DNA of 64,000 nt from Streptomyces sp. NBC_00510 (GCA_036013505.1 CP107851.1:7426001-7490000); one strand, 5' to 3'; shown: positions 1-8,266, counted from the first letter of the stretch. The notes: generated from the sequence alone by a model not told the origin. Numbers and translations are program-made.

Positions 1-1
1 C

Positions 2-394
2 CGTGCCGCGCACTTCCCCCTGGAATGCGCCGGGGCGCCCGTGGACGTCGTGGACCAGGCGTCGGGAGACCTCGACGGGGACGGCCGCCCCGAGACCGTC
101 GCCGTCGTCCGCTGCCACTCCGAGACCGGCACCCCGCCCAGTGGCCTGTACGTGCTGTCGGCGGACCCCGCCACAGGCGCCGCCCCGCGCATCGTCGAGA
201 CCCTCGTCGATCCCAAGGAGCAGCGCAGCTTCAAGGACCTGAAGATCGACGGCCGCACCGTGCGGGCCACCGTGCTCGGCTACTCCACCGACGACGTGCC
301 CCGTTGCTGCCCCGACCAGATGCGCGACTACAGCTGGGAATGGAGGTCCGGGACCTACTACGAGATCCCCGGACCGCTCGCGAACAGCGTGTGA
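2..394 (+). CDS. Hypothetical, probably exported protein (5' end outside window)
   Basis: The frame is open from base 2 without a start codon, so this is the last 130 codons of a longer protein. Residues 23-31 of the visible part read DLDGDGRPE, an Asp/Gly-rich loop like those of calcium-binding FG-GAP or dockerin-type repeats. There are several cysteines, including a CC pair in DVPRCCPDQ, which suggests a secreted, disulfide-bonded domain. It ends four bases before the convergent ferredoxin gene. I do not recognise the family; extracytoplasmic location is an inference from the cysteines and the loop. Confidence 0.6.
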   Translation, partial: RAAHFPLECAGAPVDVVDQASGDLDGDGRPETVAVVRCHSETGTPPSGLYVLSADPATGAAPRIVETLVDPKEQRSFKDLKIDGRTVRATVLGYSTDDVPRCCPDQMRDYSWEWRSGTYYEIPGPLANSV

Positions 395-398
395 CAGA

Positions 399-689
399 TC
401 ACTCCGCGTCGGGTCCGTACAGTTCTACACTGTCCGAAACCCGACGCACATGAATACAGTCGCCAGGGCAGTCCCTGGCCGAATCCACCACATCGGTCAA
501 CAACGGCAGGGGAACCGGGACCGTCGCCCCGGGTGCCTGACGGAGTTCGTCGTCGTCGCCCTTGACGTAGGCGAGCCCGTCGATGTCCAGCTCGAAGACC
601 TCGGGCGCGTACTGCACACAGATGCCGTCCCCGGTGCACAGGTCCTGATCGATCCAGACCTCAAGCGCCTCGACGACTTCCTCGCTCAC
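399..689 (-). CDS. Small ferredoxin (3Fe-4S type)
   Basis: This 96-residue acidic protein has the CTGDGIC motif (Cys18, Cys24) near the N terminus and a late CPGDC motif followed by IHV. That is the spacing of actinobacterial single-cluster ferredoxins, most of which carry a 3Fe-4S cluster and donate electrons to cytochromes P450 or other oxidoreductases. The late motif has a second Cys, so a 4Fe-4S or alternative ligand set cannot be excluded. The start is a GTG with a GAGGT ribosome binding site just upstream. It is divergent from arc, and a ferredoxin at this spot is familiar from Streptomyces proteasome loci. No partner reductase or P450 is adjacent. Confidence 0.85.
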   Translation of the reverse strand: MSEEVVEALEVWIDQDLCTGDGICVQYAPEVFELDIDGLAYVKGDDDELRQAPGATVPVPLPLLTDVVDSARDCPGDCIHVRRVSDSVELYGPDAE

Positions 690-857
690 CGCTACCTCGC
701 CTGCCGTTCATCGTTCGGGAAGGGACAGCCCTTGACGGGCGTTGACCGGACCGACGATACAACCGGCCGCTTTCGGATGGTGATGGCTGGGTATCTCCCT
801 GGCGGGAGGACGTGCGCAAGGGTGAAGATCGGACACACCCAGGACGTCTTTGTGATC

Positions 858-875
858 TAGGGGTTTCAACCCCTA
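858..875. promoter_or_regulatory. Inverted repeat in the ferredoxin/arc divergent promoter region
   Basis: A perfect 8-bp inverted repeat (TAGGGGTT, two bases, AACCCCTA) lies 11 bases upstream of a TAGGGT -10-like hexamer at 886-891 in front of arc. It overlaps where the -35 element would be, so it could be an operator. A short RNA hairpin from upstream transcription is the alternative. Confidence 0.4.
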
Positions 876-929
876 CTGGCCCAGGTAGGGTCTGGAAGCG
901 TCCAGCTCCCCTTGGAGGAGGTGAGGACC

Positions 930-2696
930 GTGGCGGCCCACGACGACGACATCAACCGTGGCGGCCGACCCGCTCGTGGATCGGAAGACCCCATGAGCCA
1001 GGTCGCCTTTCTTGAGCAGGAGATCGCCGTCCTGCGACGTAAGCTCGCCGACTCTCCGCGGCACACGAGGATTCTCGAGGAGCGGATCGTCGAGCTGCAG
1101 ACCAACCTGGCAGGCGTGTCCGCTCAGAACGAGCGGCTGGCCAACACCCTCCGCGAGGCCCGCGACCAGATCGTGGCCCTCAAGGAAGAGGTGGACCGGC
1201 TCGCACAGCCCCCTGCCGGATTCGGTGTGTTCCTGCAGGCGAACGAGGACGAGACGGCCGACATCTTCACCGGCGGCCGCAAGCTGCGGGTGAACGTCAG
1301 CCCGTCCGTAGAGCTGGACGACCTCCGGCGCGGCCAGGAAGTCATGCTCAACGAGGCGCTCAACGTGGTCGAGGCCATGGAGTTCGAGCGCATCGGAGAC
1401 ATCGTCACCCTCAAGGAGATCCTCGAGGACGGCGAGCGGGCCCTGGTCATCGGGCACACCGACGAGGAGCGGGTGGTGCGGCTCGCCGAGCCGCTGCTGG
1501 ACGGCACCCTCCGCGCCGGCGACGCGCTGCTGCTCGAACCGCGCTCCGGATACGTCTACGAACGGGTCCCCAAGAGCGAGGTCGAGGAACTCGTCCTCGA
1601 AGAGGTCCCCGACATCGACTACCGCCAGATCGGCGGCCTCAGCAACCAGATCGAGCAGATCCGCGACGCCGTCGAACTGCCCTACCTGCACGCCGAGCTG
1701 TTCAAGGAGTACGAGCTCCGCCCGCCCAAGGGCGTGCTCCTCTACGGCCCCCCCGGCTGCGGCAAGACGCTCATCGCCAAGGCCGTCGCCAACTCCCTTG
1801 CCAAGAAGGTCGCCGAAGTCACCGGGCAACCCCAGGGCAAGAGCTACTTCCTGAACATCAAGGGCCCCGAGCTGCTCAACAAGTACGTCGGCGAGACCGA
1901 GCGGCAGATCCGCCTGGTCTTCCAGCGCGCACGCGAGAAGGCCAGCGAGGGCACCCCCGTCATCGTCTTCTTCGACGAGATGGAATCCCTCTTCCGCACC
2001 CGCGGCTCCGGCGTCAGCTCGGACGTGGAGAACACCATCGTCCCCCAGCTGCTCGCCGAGATCGACGGCGTCGAGGGCCTGGAGAACGTCATCGTCATCG
2101 GCGCCTCCAACCGCGAGGACATGATCGACCCCGCGATCCTGCGGCCCGGCCGCCTGGACGTGAAGATCAAGATCGAGCGGCCGGACGCCGAGGCGGCCAA
2201 GGACATCTTCTCCAAGTACCTGGTGACGACCCTCCCGCTGCACGGCGAGGACCTCTCCGAGCACGGCGGCTCGCCCGGGGCCACCGTCGAGGCCATGATC
2301 CAGTCCGTGGTCGAGCGGATGTACTCCGAGTCCGAGGAGAACCGCTTCCTGGAGGTCACCTACGCCAACGGTGACAAGGAAGTCCTCTACTTCAAGGACT
2401 TCAACTCCGGCGCCATGATCCAGAACATCGTGGACCGGGCCAAGAAGATGGCGATCAAGGCCTTCCTCGACCACAACCAGCGGGGCCTGCGCGTCTCCCA
2501 CCTGCTCGCCGCCTGCGTGGACGAGTTCAAGGAGAACGAGGACCTGCCCAACACCACCAACCCGGACGACTGGGCCCGCATCTCCGGAAAGAAGGGCGAG
2601 CGGATCGTCTTCATCCGCACCCTCGTCACCGGCAAGCAGGGCGCCGACACCGGTCGCTCCATCGACACCGTCGCCAACACGGGCCAGTACCTGTAA
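930..2696 (+). CDS. arc: Proteasomal AAA ATPase Arc (Mpa)
   Basis: This is the hexameric ring unfoldase of the actinobacterial 20S proteasome. It binds pupylated proteins through N-terminal coiled coils and threads them into the PrcBA chamber. The 588-residue protein has a coiled-coil N terminus (about residues 20-75), an OB interdomain region, then one AAA+ module with Walker A GPPGCGKT (about residues 273-280) and Walker B VIVFFDEME (about 345-353). It ends in GQYL, the penultimate-tyrosine tail used to dock on and gate the alpha ring. The chosen GTG has a GGAGGAGG site eight bases upstream; an upstream ATG at 912 would swallow that site. Length matches Streptomyces Arc. A strong hairpin follows, so dop has its own promoter. 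Confidence 0.97.
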   Translation: MAAHDDDINRGGRPARGSEDPMSQVAFLEQEIAVLRRKLADSPRHTRILEERIVELQTNLAGVSAQNERLANTLREARDQIVALKEEVDRLAQPPAGFGVFLQANEDETADIFTGGRKLRVNVSPSVELDDLRRGQEVMLNEALNVVEAMEFERIGDIVTLKEILEDGERALVIGHTDEERVVRLAEPLLDGTLRAGDALLLEPRSGYVYERVPKSEVEELVLEEVPDIDYRQIGGLSNQIEQIRDAVELPYLHAELFKEYELRPPKGVLLYGPPGCGKTLIAKAVANSLAKKVAEVTGQPQGKSYFLNIKGPELLNKYVGETERQIRLVFQRAREKASEGTPVIVFFDEMESLFRTRGSGVSSDVENTIVPQLLAEIDGVEGLENVIVIGASNREDMIDPAILRPGRLDVKIKIERPDAEAAKDIFSKYLVTTLPLHGEDLSEHGGSPGATVEAMIQSVVERMYSESEENRFLEVTYANGDKEVLYFKDFNSGAMIQNIVDRAKKMAIKAFLDHNQRGLRVSHLLAACVDEFKENEDLPNTTNPDDWARISGKKGERIVFIRTLVTGKQGADTGRSIDTVANTGQYL

Positions 2697-2708
2697 CACG
2701 CGACCACC

Positions 2709-2750
2709 CTCCGGCTGCGGGTGCCCACGCAGGGGCACCCGCAGCCGGAG
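2709..2750. terminator. Hairpin terminator after arc
   Basis: An 18-bp perfect stem (2709-2726 with 2733-2750, starting CTCCGGCTGCGG) encloses a 6-base loop. It lies 12 bases after the arc stop. There is no U-tract, as is common for Streptomyces terminators. It separates arc from dop. Confidence 0.8.
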
Positions 2751-2903
2751 CATTTCACCCCGGCACCACCCAGGAAAGCGCGTAATGATCTCCCCACCAC
2801 CGCCATCGCGTTCTAGGCTCAGCGGTACCGCACGAGGGCCAATCGCGAAGCGGTACTTGAGCGACCGGCCCAGCACGGGCCGCAGCCGGGCAAGGAGGGC
2901 CGC

Positions 2904-4415
2904 ATGACCGTACGGCGAGTAATGGGCATCGAGACGGAGTACGGGATCTCCGTTCCGGGCCACCCGAACGCCAATGCCATGCTCACCTCGTCCCAGGTCG
3001 TCAACGCCTACGCGGCGGCGATGCACCGGGCGCGCCGCGCCCGCTGGGACTTCGAGGAGGAGAACCCACTGCGGGACGCCCGCGGCTTCGACCTCGCCCG
3101 AGAAGCCGCGGACACCAGCCAGCTCACCGACGAGGACATCGGCCTGGCCAATGTCATCCTCACCAACGGAGCCCGGCTCTACGTCGACCACGCCCACCCC
3201 GAGTACAGCGCCCCGGAGGTCACCAACCCCCGCGACGCCGTCCTGTGGGACAAGGCCGGCGAGCGCATCATGGCCGAAGCCGCCGAGCGCGCCGCCCAGC
3301 TCCCGGGCGCCCAGCCCATCCACCTGTACAAGAACAACACCGACAACAAAGGCGCGTCCTACGGGACCCACGAGAACTACCTGATGAAGCGGGAGACCCC
3401 CTTCTCGGACATCGTGCGGCACCTCACGCCCTTCTTCGTCTGCCGCCAGGTCGTCACCGGAGCCGGCCGCGTCGGAATCGGCCAGGACGGCCACGAGCAC
3501 GGCTTCCAGATCAGCCAGCGCGCCGACTACTTCGAGGTCGAGGTGGGCCTGGAGACCACCCTCAAACGGCCCATCATCAACACCCGCGACGAGCCGCACG
3601 CCGACGCCGAGAAGTACCGCCGACTGCACGTGATCATCGGCGACGCGAACCTGTCGGAGATCTCCACCTACCTCAAGCTCGGCACCACCGCCCTGGTGCT
3701 GTCGATGATCGAGGACGGCTTCATCAACGTCGACCTCGCCGTCGACCAGCCCGTCCGCACCCTCCACCAGGTCAGCCACGACCCCACGCTGCGCCGGCTG
3801 ATCACCCTGCGCAGCGGCCGGACGCTGACCGCCGTCCAGCTCCAGATGGAGTACTGCGAACTCGCCCGCAAGTACGTGGAGGACCGCTTCGGCACCGACG
3901 CCGACGACCAGACCAAGGACGTCCTCGGACGGTGGGAGGACGTGCTCAACCGGCTCGAGGGTGACCCCATGAGCCTCGCCGGCGAACTGGACTGGATCGC
4001 CAAGCGCGAGCTCCTCGAGGGCTACCGGCGCCGCGACTCCCTGGGCTGGGACGCCGCGCGGCTCCACCTCGTCGACCTGCAGTACGCCGACGTGCGCCCC
4101 GAGAAGGGCCTCTACAACCGTCTGGAGGCCCGCGGCCGCATCCAGCGGCTGGTGACCGAGGACGAGGTCGTCCGGGCCATGAGCAAGCCCCCGGAGGACA
4201 CCCGGGCCTACTTCCGCGGCCGCTGCCTGGAGCAGTACGCGGACGACGTCGCGGCGGCCTCCTGGGACTCCGTGATCTTCGACCTCCCCGGCCGGGACTC
4301 GCTGCAGCGCGTCCCCACCCTGGAGCCGCTGCGGGGCACCCGCAACCACGTCAAGGAGCTGCTGGACCGCTGCCGCACCGCGGAGGAGCTGGTGCGGATC
4401 CTGTCGGGCGGCTGA
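2904..4415 (+). CDS. dop: Pup deamidase/depupylase Dop
   Basis: This carboxylate-amine ligase-like enzyme hydrolyses the Pup-lysine isopeptide bond and, where Pup ends in Gln, deamidates it. The 503-residue protein begins with the metal-binding segment MGIETEYG. It carries Asp95 in RLYVDHAHPEY, the position of the essential aspartate in mycobacterial Dop, and it has the Dop-specific loop (about residues 45-80) that PafA lacks. The ATG has an AAGGAGGG site 6-8 bases upstream. It lies between arc and pup as in other actinomycetes. Because the pup gene here already encodes a C-terminal Glu, the deamidase activity is not needed and depupylation is the likely function. Confidence 0.95.
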   Translation: MTVRRVMGIETEYGISVPGHPNANAMLTSSQVVNAYAAAMHRARRARWDFEEENPLRDARGFDLAREAADTSQLTDEDIGLANVILTNGARLYVDHAHPEYSAPEVTNPRDAVLWDKAGERIMAEAAERAAQLPGAQPIHLYKNNTDNKGASYGTHENYLMKRETPFSDIVRHLTPFFVCRQVVTGAGRVGIGQDGHEHGFQISQRADYFEVEVGLETTLKRPIINTRDEPHADAEKYRRLHVIIGDANLSEISTYLKLGTTALVLSMIEDGFINVDLAVDQPVRTLHQVSHDPTLRRLITLRSGRTLTAVQLQMEYCELARKYVEDRFGTDADDQTKDVLGRWEDVLNRLEGDPMSLAGELDWIAKRELLEGYRRRDSLGWDAARLHLVDLQYADVRPEKGLYNRLEARGRIQRLVTEDEVVRAMSKPPEDTRAYFRGRCLEQYADDVAAASWDSVIFDLPGRDSLQRVPTLEPLRGTRNHVKELLDRCRTAEELVRILSGG

Positions 4416-4489
4416 GCAGGGCTGAAATCCGTCCGAACCGGGAATCATCGGGGTGGCCCCCGGACGTTGGGCAATACCGGGGGCCGAAG

Positions 4490-4513
4490 TCAGACCCTCC
4501 TTGTAGGGTCTGA
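4490..4513. promoter_or_regulatory. Inverted repeat upstream of pup
   Basis: A perfect 9-bp inverted repeat (TCAGACCCT, six bases, AGGGTCTGA) lies 38 bases before the pup ATG. The right arm contains TAGGGT (4504-4509), which also fits a -10 hexamer, so the repeat overlaps a probable promoter. The same TAGGGTCTG string occurs in front of arc. Confidence 0.45.
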
Positions 4514-4551
4514 TCTTGTAGGACATGGACACCGAGCGGGGTGAGGGACAC

Positions 4552-4770
4552 ATGGCTACCAAGGACACCGGCGGCGGGCAGCAGAAGGCCACGCGTTCGA
4601 CCGAGGAGGTCGAGGAGACCGCGCAGGACGCGCAGGCCGCCTCCGACCTCAAGGAGCGGCAGGAGAAGCTGTCGGACGACGTGGACTCCGTGCTGGACGA
4701 GATCGATGACGTCCTCGAGGAGAACGCGGAGGATTTCGTACGTTCGTTCGTGCAGAAGGGCGGAGAGTAG
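4552..4770 (+). CDS. pup: Prokaryotic ubiquitin-like protein Pup
   Basis: Pup is a 72-residue, mostly disordered tag ligated through its C-terminal glutamate to substrate lysines. The sequence is acidic, with a central helix-forming region (SDLKERQEKLSDDVDSVLD) that binds the Arc coiled coils. It ends FVQKGGE, with the last sense codon GAG. The product therefore ends in Gly-Gly-Glu and can be ligated without deamidation, unlike mycobacterial Pup, which ends in Gln. The ATG at 4552 is preceded by a GTGAGGGA site; an in-frame ATG at 4525 is less likely because the family N terminus is MATKD. The HNH gene follows after 6 bases and prcB after that, forming an operon. Confidence 0.97.
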   Translation: MATKDTGGGQQKATRSTEEVEETAQDAQAASDLKERQEKLSDDVDSVLDEIDDVLEENAEDFVRSFVQKGGE

Positions 4771-4776
4771 ATCAAC

Positions 4777-5421
4777 TTGGACGCGCCGGAAAAGCAGTGC
4801 CGCGACTGCGGCCAGGTGAAAGCGGCATCGGAATTCTGGCGGTCCAAGTCTTCGCCCGACGGACTGGCGTACTACTGCAGACCGTGCGCGAGCCGGCGCA
4901 ACGCGGAGTCGGCGCGGCGGCGCGCAGAACGGGAGGGGCGTACGATGCGCCCCTCCCGTGGTCCGCGTGAATCCCTGCCCGAGGGTTACCGGCGTTGCCC
5001 GGACTGTGAGCAGGTTCTGCCGCTCATGGCATTCCCCCGCAACCGGAGCGCGAAGTCCGGCTTCGCCAGCTACTGCAAACCCTGTCAGAACACGAGATCC
5101 CGGGAGTCCAGGGACCGGCTGCATGGTGGGAGCCGTCACTACCACCTGAAGCGCCGGTACGGCCTCGGGGCCGAAGAAGTCGAAGCAAAGATCAAGGAGC
5201 AGTTCGGCATCTGTCCGATCTGCCTAACTCCCGGCCCTCAGCATGTGGATCACGATCACCTCACGGGTAAGGTGCGATCAGTGCTCTGCTTCAACTGCAA
5301 CGGCGGTCTGGGGCAGTTTAAGGACAACCCAGAACTGCTGCGCCGCGCAGCGGACTACGTGGAAGGAAACGTGTGGAAGCCAACACTCGTAGCACCGGGC
5401 GTCTACCAGCTGCCTTCCTGA
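4777..5421 (+). CDS. Endonuclease VII-like HNH protein with duplicated zinc motifs
   Basis: This 214-residue protein lies between pup and prcB. Two similar zinc-ribbon-like units, CRDCGQV...YYCRPC (about residues 8-37) and CPDCEQV...SYCKPC (about 74-103), are followed by a recombination endonuclease VII domain. That domain has CPIC, the catalytic HVDHDH stretch and CFNCNGGLGQF (about residues 145-190), as in phage T4 gp49-type Holliday-junction resolvases. Start choice is uncertain: a TTG at 4777 follows a GGAGAG site. It overlaps prcB by 49 bases, so it is probably translated from the same mRNA as pup and the core subunits. A DNA-repair or nuclease role is inferred from the fold only; its link to the proteasome is unexplained. 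Confidence 0.88.
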   Translation: MDAPEKQCRDCGQVKAASEFWRSKSSPDGLAYYCRPCASRRNAESARRRAEREGRTMRPSRGPRESLPEGYRRCPDCEQVLPLMAFPRNRSAKSGFASYCKPCQNTRSRESRDRLHGGSRHYHLKRRYGLGAEEVEAKIKEQFGICPICLTPGPQHVDHDHLTGKVRSVLCFNCNGGLGQFKDNPELLRRAADYVEGNVWKPTLVAPGVYQLPS

Positions 5422-6218
5422 CGCCTGGCTCGTCCTCGTTCGTGGACTTCCTGGGGGCGCACGCGCCGGGGATGCTCCCGGGCAACCGCACCCTGCCCGC
5501 CGTGAAGGGGGCCGTGGAGCTGCCGCACGGCACGACGATCGTGGCGGCGGCCTTCCCCGGCGGCGTGGTGCTCGCCGGTGACCGGCGGGCCACGATGGGC
5601 AACGTCATCGCCCAGCGGGACATCGAGAAGGTGTTCCCGGCCGACGAGTACTCGGCGGTCGGCATCGCGGGCACGGCGGGCCTGGCGGTGGAGATGGTCA
5701 AGCTGTTCCAGCTGGAGCTGGAGCACTACGAGAAGATCGAGGGCGCCACGCTCTCCCTGGAGGGCAAGGCGAACCGCCTGTCGACCATGATCCGGGGGAA
5801 CCTGGGGATGGCGCTGCAGGGGCTGGCGGTGGTGCCGCTGTTCGCCGGCTACGACACGGACCGTGAGAAGGGGCGGATCTTCTCGTACGACGTGACGGGT
5901 GGCCGTTCGGAGGAGCACGGTTTCGCGGCGACGGGTTCGGGTTCGGTGTTCGCGCGGGGCTCGATGAAGAAGCTGTACAAGCCGGATCTCACGGAGTCGC
6001 AGACGGCGACGCTGGTGATCCAGGCGCTGTACGACGCGGCGGACGACGATTCGGCGACCGGTGGCCCGGATCTGGGGCGGCGGATCTTCCCGATCGTCAC
6101 GGTCATCACCGACGAGGGCTTCCGCAAGCTGACCGAGGCCGAGACGTCGGAGATCGTCCGGGCCGTCCACGAGCGGCGGCTGGAGCTGCCGGACGGCCCG
6201 CGGGCCGGGCTGCTCTGA
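5373..6218 (+). CDS. prcB: 20S proteasome beta subunit PrcB
   Basis: This is the catalytic subunit of the 20S core particle, an N-terminal nucleophile threonine protease. The 281-residue precursor has a 53-residue propeptide. Autocleavage before Thr54 in PHGTTIVAA exposes the nucleophile, and Asp and Lys of the Ntn triad lie in AGDRRAT and downstream. The GTG start follows an AAGGA site five bases upstream and sits inside the end of the HNH gene, so translation is probably coupled. It pairs with PrcA, which starts 50 bases downstream. Confidence 0.97.
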   Translation: MEANTRSTGRLPAAFLTPGSSSFVDFLGAHAPGMLPGNRTLPAVKGAVELPHGTTIVAAAFPGGVVLAGDRRATMGNVIAQRDIEKVFPADEYSAVGIAGTAGLAVEMVKLFQLELEHYEKIEGATLSLEGKANRLSTMIRGNLGMALQGLAVVPLFAGYDTDREKGRIFSYDVTGGRSEEHGFAATGSGSVFARGSMKKLYKPDLTESQTATLVIQALYDAADDDSATGGPDLGRRIFPIVTVITDEGFRKLTEAETSEIVRAVHERRLELPDGPRAGLL

Positions 6219-6268
6219 CCTGGTCGTCCGAGATGCACTCGCTACTGACAGAAAGGGACGGATAGCCG

Positions 6269-7075
6269 GTGTCGACGCCGTTCTATGTCTCACCCCAGCA
6301 GGCCATGGCCGACCGTGCCGAGTTCGCCCGCAAGGGCATCGCGCGCGGGCGCAGCGTCGTCGTGCTGCAGTACACCGACGGCATCGTCTTCATCGCCGAG
6401 AACCCGTCCCGTGCCCTGCACAAGGTCAGTGAGATCTACGACCGGATCGCCTTCGCGGCGGTGGGGAAGTACAACGAGTTCGAGAACCTGCGGATCGGTG
6501 GTGTGCGTTACGCCGACCTGCGGGGTTACACCTATGACCGGGACGACGTGACCGCGCGCGGCCTGGCGAACGTGTACGCGCAGACGCTGGGCACGATCTT
6601 CTCGAGCGTGGGGGAGAAGCCCTACGAGGTGGAGCTGATCGTCGCGGAGGTGGGCGCGGACCCCTCGGAGGACCAGATCTACCGGTTGCCGCACGACGGT
6701 TCGATCGTCGACGAGCACGGTGCGGTGGCGGTCGGTGGCAACTCGGACCAGATCGGCAGTTACCTGGACCAGCGGCACCGTGACGGCATGACGCTGGCGG
6801 AGGCGCTGAAGCTGGCGGTGGAGTCGCTGAGCCGGGACAACAACGGCAGTGACCGGCAGCTCACGGCGGAGCAGCTGGAGGTCGCGGTGCTGGACCGTAC
6901 GCGGCCGCAGCAGCGCAAGTTCAAGCGGATCCTGGGCCGGCAGTTGTCGCGGTTGCTGGAGGGGGAGGGGGCGGCGCCGTCGGTGGAGAAGGCCGAGAAG
7001 CCGGAGAAGCCCGCTCCGCCTGCGGCTCCGGTGGAGGGGGACGACGACCTTCCGGAGTTGGACGAGGACGTGTGA
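6269..7075 (+). CDS. prcA: 20S proteasome alpha subunit PrcA
   Basis: This non-catalytic subunit forms the outer heptameric rings and the gate of the core particle. The 268-residue protein starts with the gating segment MSTPFYVSPQQAM, as in other actinobacterial alpha subunits. It keeps the proteasome fold through about residue 230 and ends in a charged Pro/Glu/Asp-rich tail, DDDLPELDEDV. The GTG start has a GAAAGGGA site about 10 bases upstream. A strong hairpin follows and marks the end of the pup-prcBA operon. Confidence 0.97.
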   Translation: MSTPFYVSPQQAMADRAEFARKGIARGRSVVVLQYTDGIVFIAENPSRALHKVSEIYDRIAFAAVGKYNEFENLRIGGVRYADLRGYTYDRDDVTARGLANVYAQTLGTIFSSVGEKPYEVELIVAEVGADPSEDQIYRLPHDGSIVDEHGAVAVGGNSDQIGSYLDQRHRDGMTLAEALKLAVESLSRDNNGSDRQLTAEQLEVAVLDRTRPQQRKFKRILGRQLSRLLEGEGAAPSVEKAEKPEKPAPPAAPVEGDDDLPELDEDV

Positions 7076-7092
7076 CGGGTTACGGCCCGTTG

Positions 7093-7132
7093 CCGACGCC
7101 CCGGCCCGCCTGTGCGGCGGCCGGGGCGTCGG
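7093..7132. terminator. Bidirectional hairpin between prcA and the lacI-type gene
   Basis: A 14-bp perfect stem (CCGACGCCCCGGCC at 7093-7106 with 7119-7132) lies between the two convergent stop codons and can serve both strands. Confidence 0.8.
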
Positions 7133-7137
7133 TCGTT

Positions 7138-8145
7138 TCAGGGGTGGCGTGGTGGGGCGGTGGAGCCGCGGACGACGAGCCGGACGGGGAGTTCGGTGCC
7201 GGTGGCGGGGCGGTCGGCGAGGGTGTCGAGGAGTGCGGTCATGCCTCCGGCGCCGACGGCGTCCGCGGGGAGGGTGACGGTGGTGAGTTCGGGTTCGACG
7301 GCGGTGGCGAGGGCGGAGTCGTCGTAGCCGGTGACGGAGACGTCGTGGGGGACGCGTAGTCCGTGGCGGCGCAGTGCCTTGCAGGCGCCGACGGCGAGGA
7401 CGTCGTCGTCGCAGATGAGGGCGGTGGGGGGTGGGCCGGGCCGGGTGAGGAGGCGTTCGGTGGCCCGGCGGGCGTCCTCGTAGGTGAGCGGGGAGCGTTC
7501 GGTGGGCGGGGTGGTGCCGAGGGTGTCGGTGAGGGCCTGGGCGCGTTCGTGGAAGGTCCAGGTGTCGATGTCGGCGGCGAGGTGGGCGATGTCCCGGGGG
7601 TGGTGGCCGAGGCCGAGGACGTGCCGGGTGATCTGGCGCATGCCGTCGGCGATGGCGAGGTTGACGGTGGCGGCGGGGCCGGGTGCGGCGGGGTCGGCGT
7701 CGAGCATGACGAGGGGGAGTCCGCCGTCGCCGATGGCGGCGAGGGCGTCGGCGGCCATGGAGGAGGCGATGATGCCGTCGAGGGCGGCGCGGGCGGAGCC
7801 GAAGGGGTCGCGGGCGGGGCCGACGCCTTCGGGGGAGGGGTAGAGGACGACGCCGAAGCCGTGGTCGTCGGCGACGCGGGCGGCGCCGGTGTAGACGCGG
7901 GCGAAGTACTCGTTGGTGAGGGTGGGCACGACCAGGAGCGCGGTGCGGGTGCGGCCGAGGCGGAGGTTGCGGGCGGCGAGGTTGGGCCGGTAGCCGAGGT
8001 CGCGGGCGGCGGTGCGGACGGTGTCGGCGGTGCGTTCGGAGACCCGGCCGCGCCATTTGTCGCCGAGGACGAGGGAGACGGTGGCCTGGGAGACGCCGGC
8101 GGCGCGTGCGACGTCGCGTGAGGTCGGGCGCGCTGTGTCGGTCAC
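7138..8145 (-). CDS. LacI-family transcriptional regulator
   Basis: This 335-residue regulator has the family helix-turn-helix at the N terminus (SRDVARAAGVSQATVSLVLG) and a hinge helix near RPNLAARNLR. A periplasmic-binding-protein-like sensor domain follows (LLVVPTLTNEYFARV onward, ending with LPVRLVVRGS). The GTG at 8145 has AAGAGG upstream and places the helix-turn-helix where the family has it; longer forms would run through the promoter. It is divergent from an MFS gene with a palindrome between them, so it probably controls that transporter and itself. The ligand is unknown. Confidence 0.93.
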   Translation of the reverse strand: MTDTARPTSRDVARAAGVSQATVSLVLGDKWRGRVSERTADTVRTAARDLGYRPNLAARNLRLGRTRTALLVVPTLTNEYFARVYTGAARVADDHGFGVVLYPSPEGVGPARDPFGSARAALDGIIASSMAADALAAIGDGGLPLVMLDADPAAPGPAATVNLAIADGMRQITRHVLGLGHHPRDIAHLAADIDTWTFHERAQALTDTLGTTPPTERSPLTYEDARRATERLLTRPGPPPTALICDDDVLAVGACKALRRHGLRVPHDVSVTGYDDSALATAVEPELTTVTLPADAVGAGGMTALLDTLADRPATGTELPVRLVVRGSTAPPRHP

Positions 8146-8218
8146 CGTGGGGGCCTCTTTCGGCTGGGTGGGCGGGTGGCGGCGGGGTGTGCGGCTGGAC
8201 CGGTGGACTGGGCTCATG

Positions 8219-8247
8219 GTACGTATGACCCACGACGTTATACGTAC
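8219..8247. promoter_or_regulatory. Inverted repeat operator between lacI-type and MFS genes
   Basis: Perfect 8-bp arms GTACGTAT (8219-8226) and ATACGTAC (8240-8247) are separated by 13 bases. The right arm sits in a second near-palindrome centred on ACGTAC, flanked by GTT and AAC. The A/T content is unusual for this genome. It is the likely operator for the adjacent LacI-family protein, 20 bases upstream of the MFS start. Confidence 0.65.
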
Positions 8248-8266
8248 AACTAGCAAAGGGGCGGGC

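Noticed and set aside
873..4847. A 1,324-codon open frame on the minus strand across arc, dop and pup.
   Set aside because: It is the antisense shadow of three well-recognised genes. High third-position GC keeps such frames open; its composition is Val/Leu/Gly/Asp-repetitive with no domain.
6243..6253. CTGACAGAAA between prcB and prcA, similar to half of the AmtR box.
   Set aside because: No symmetric second half and a context inside an operon; chance match.
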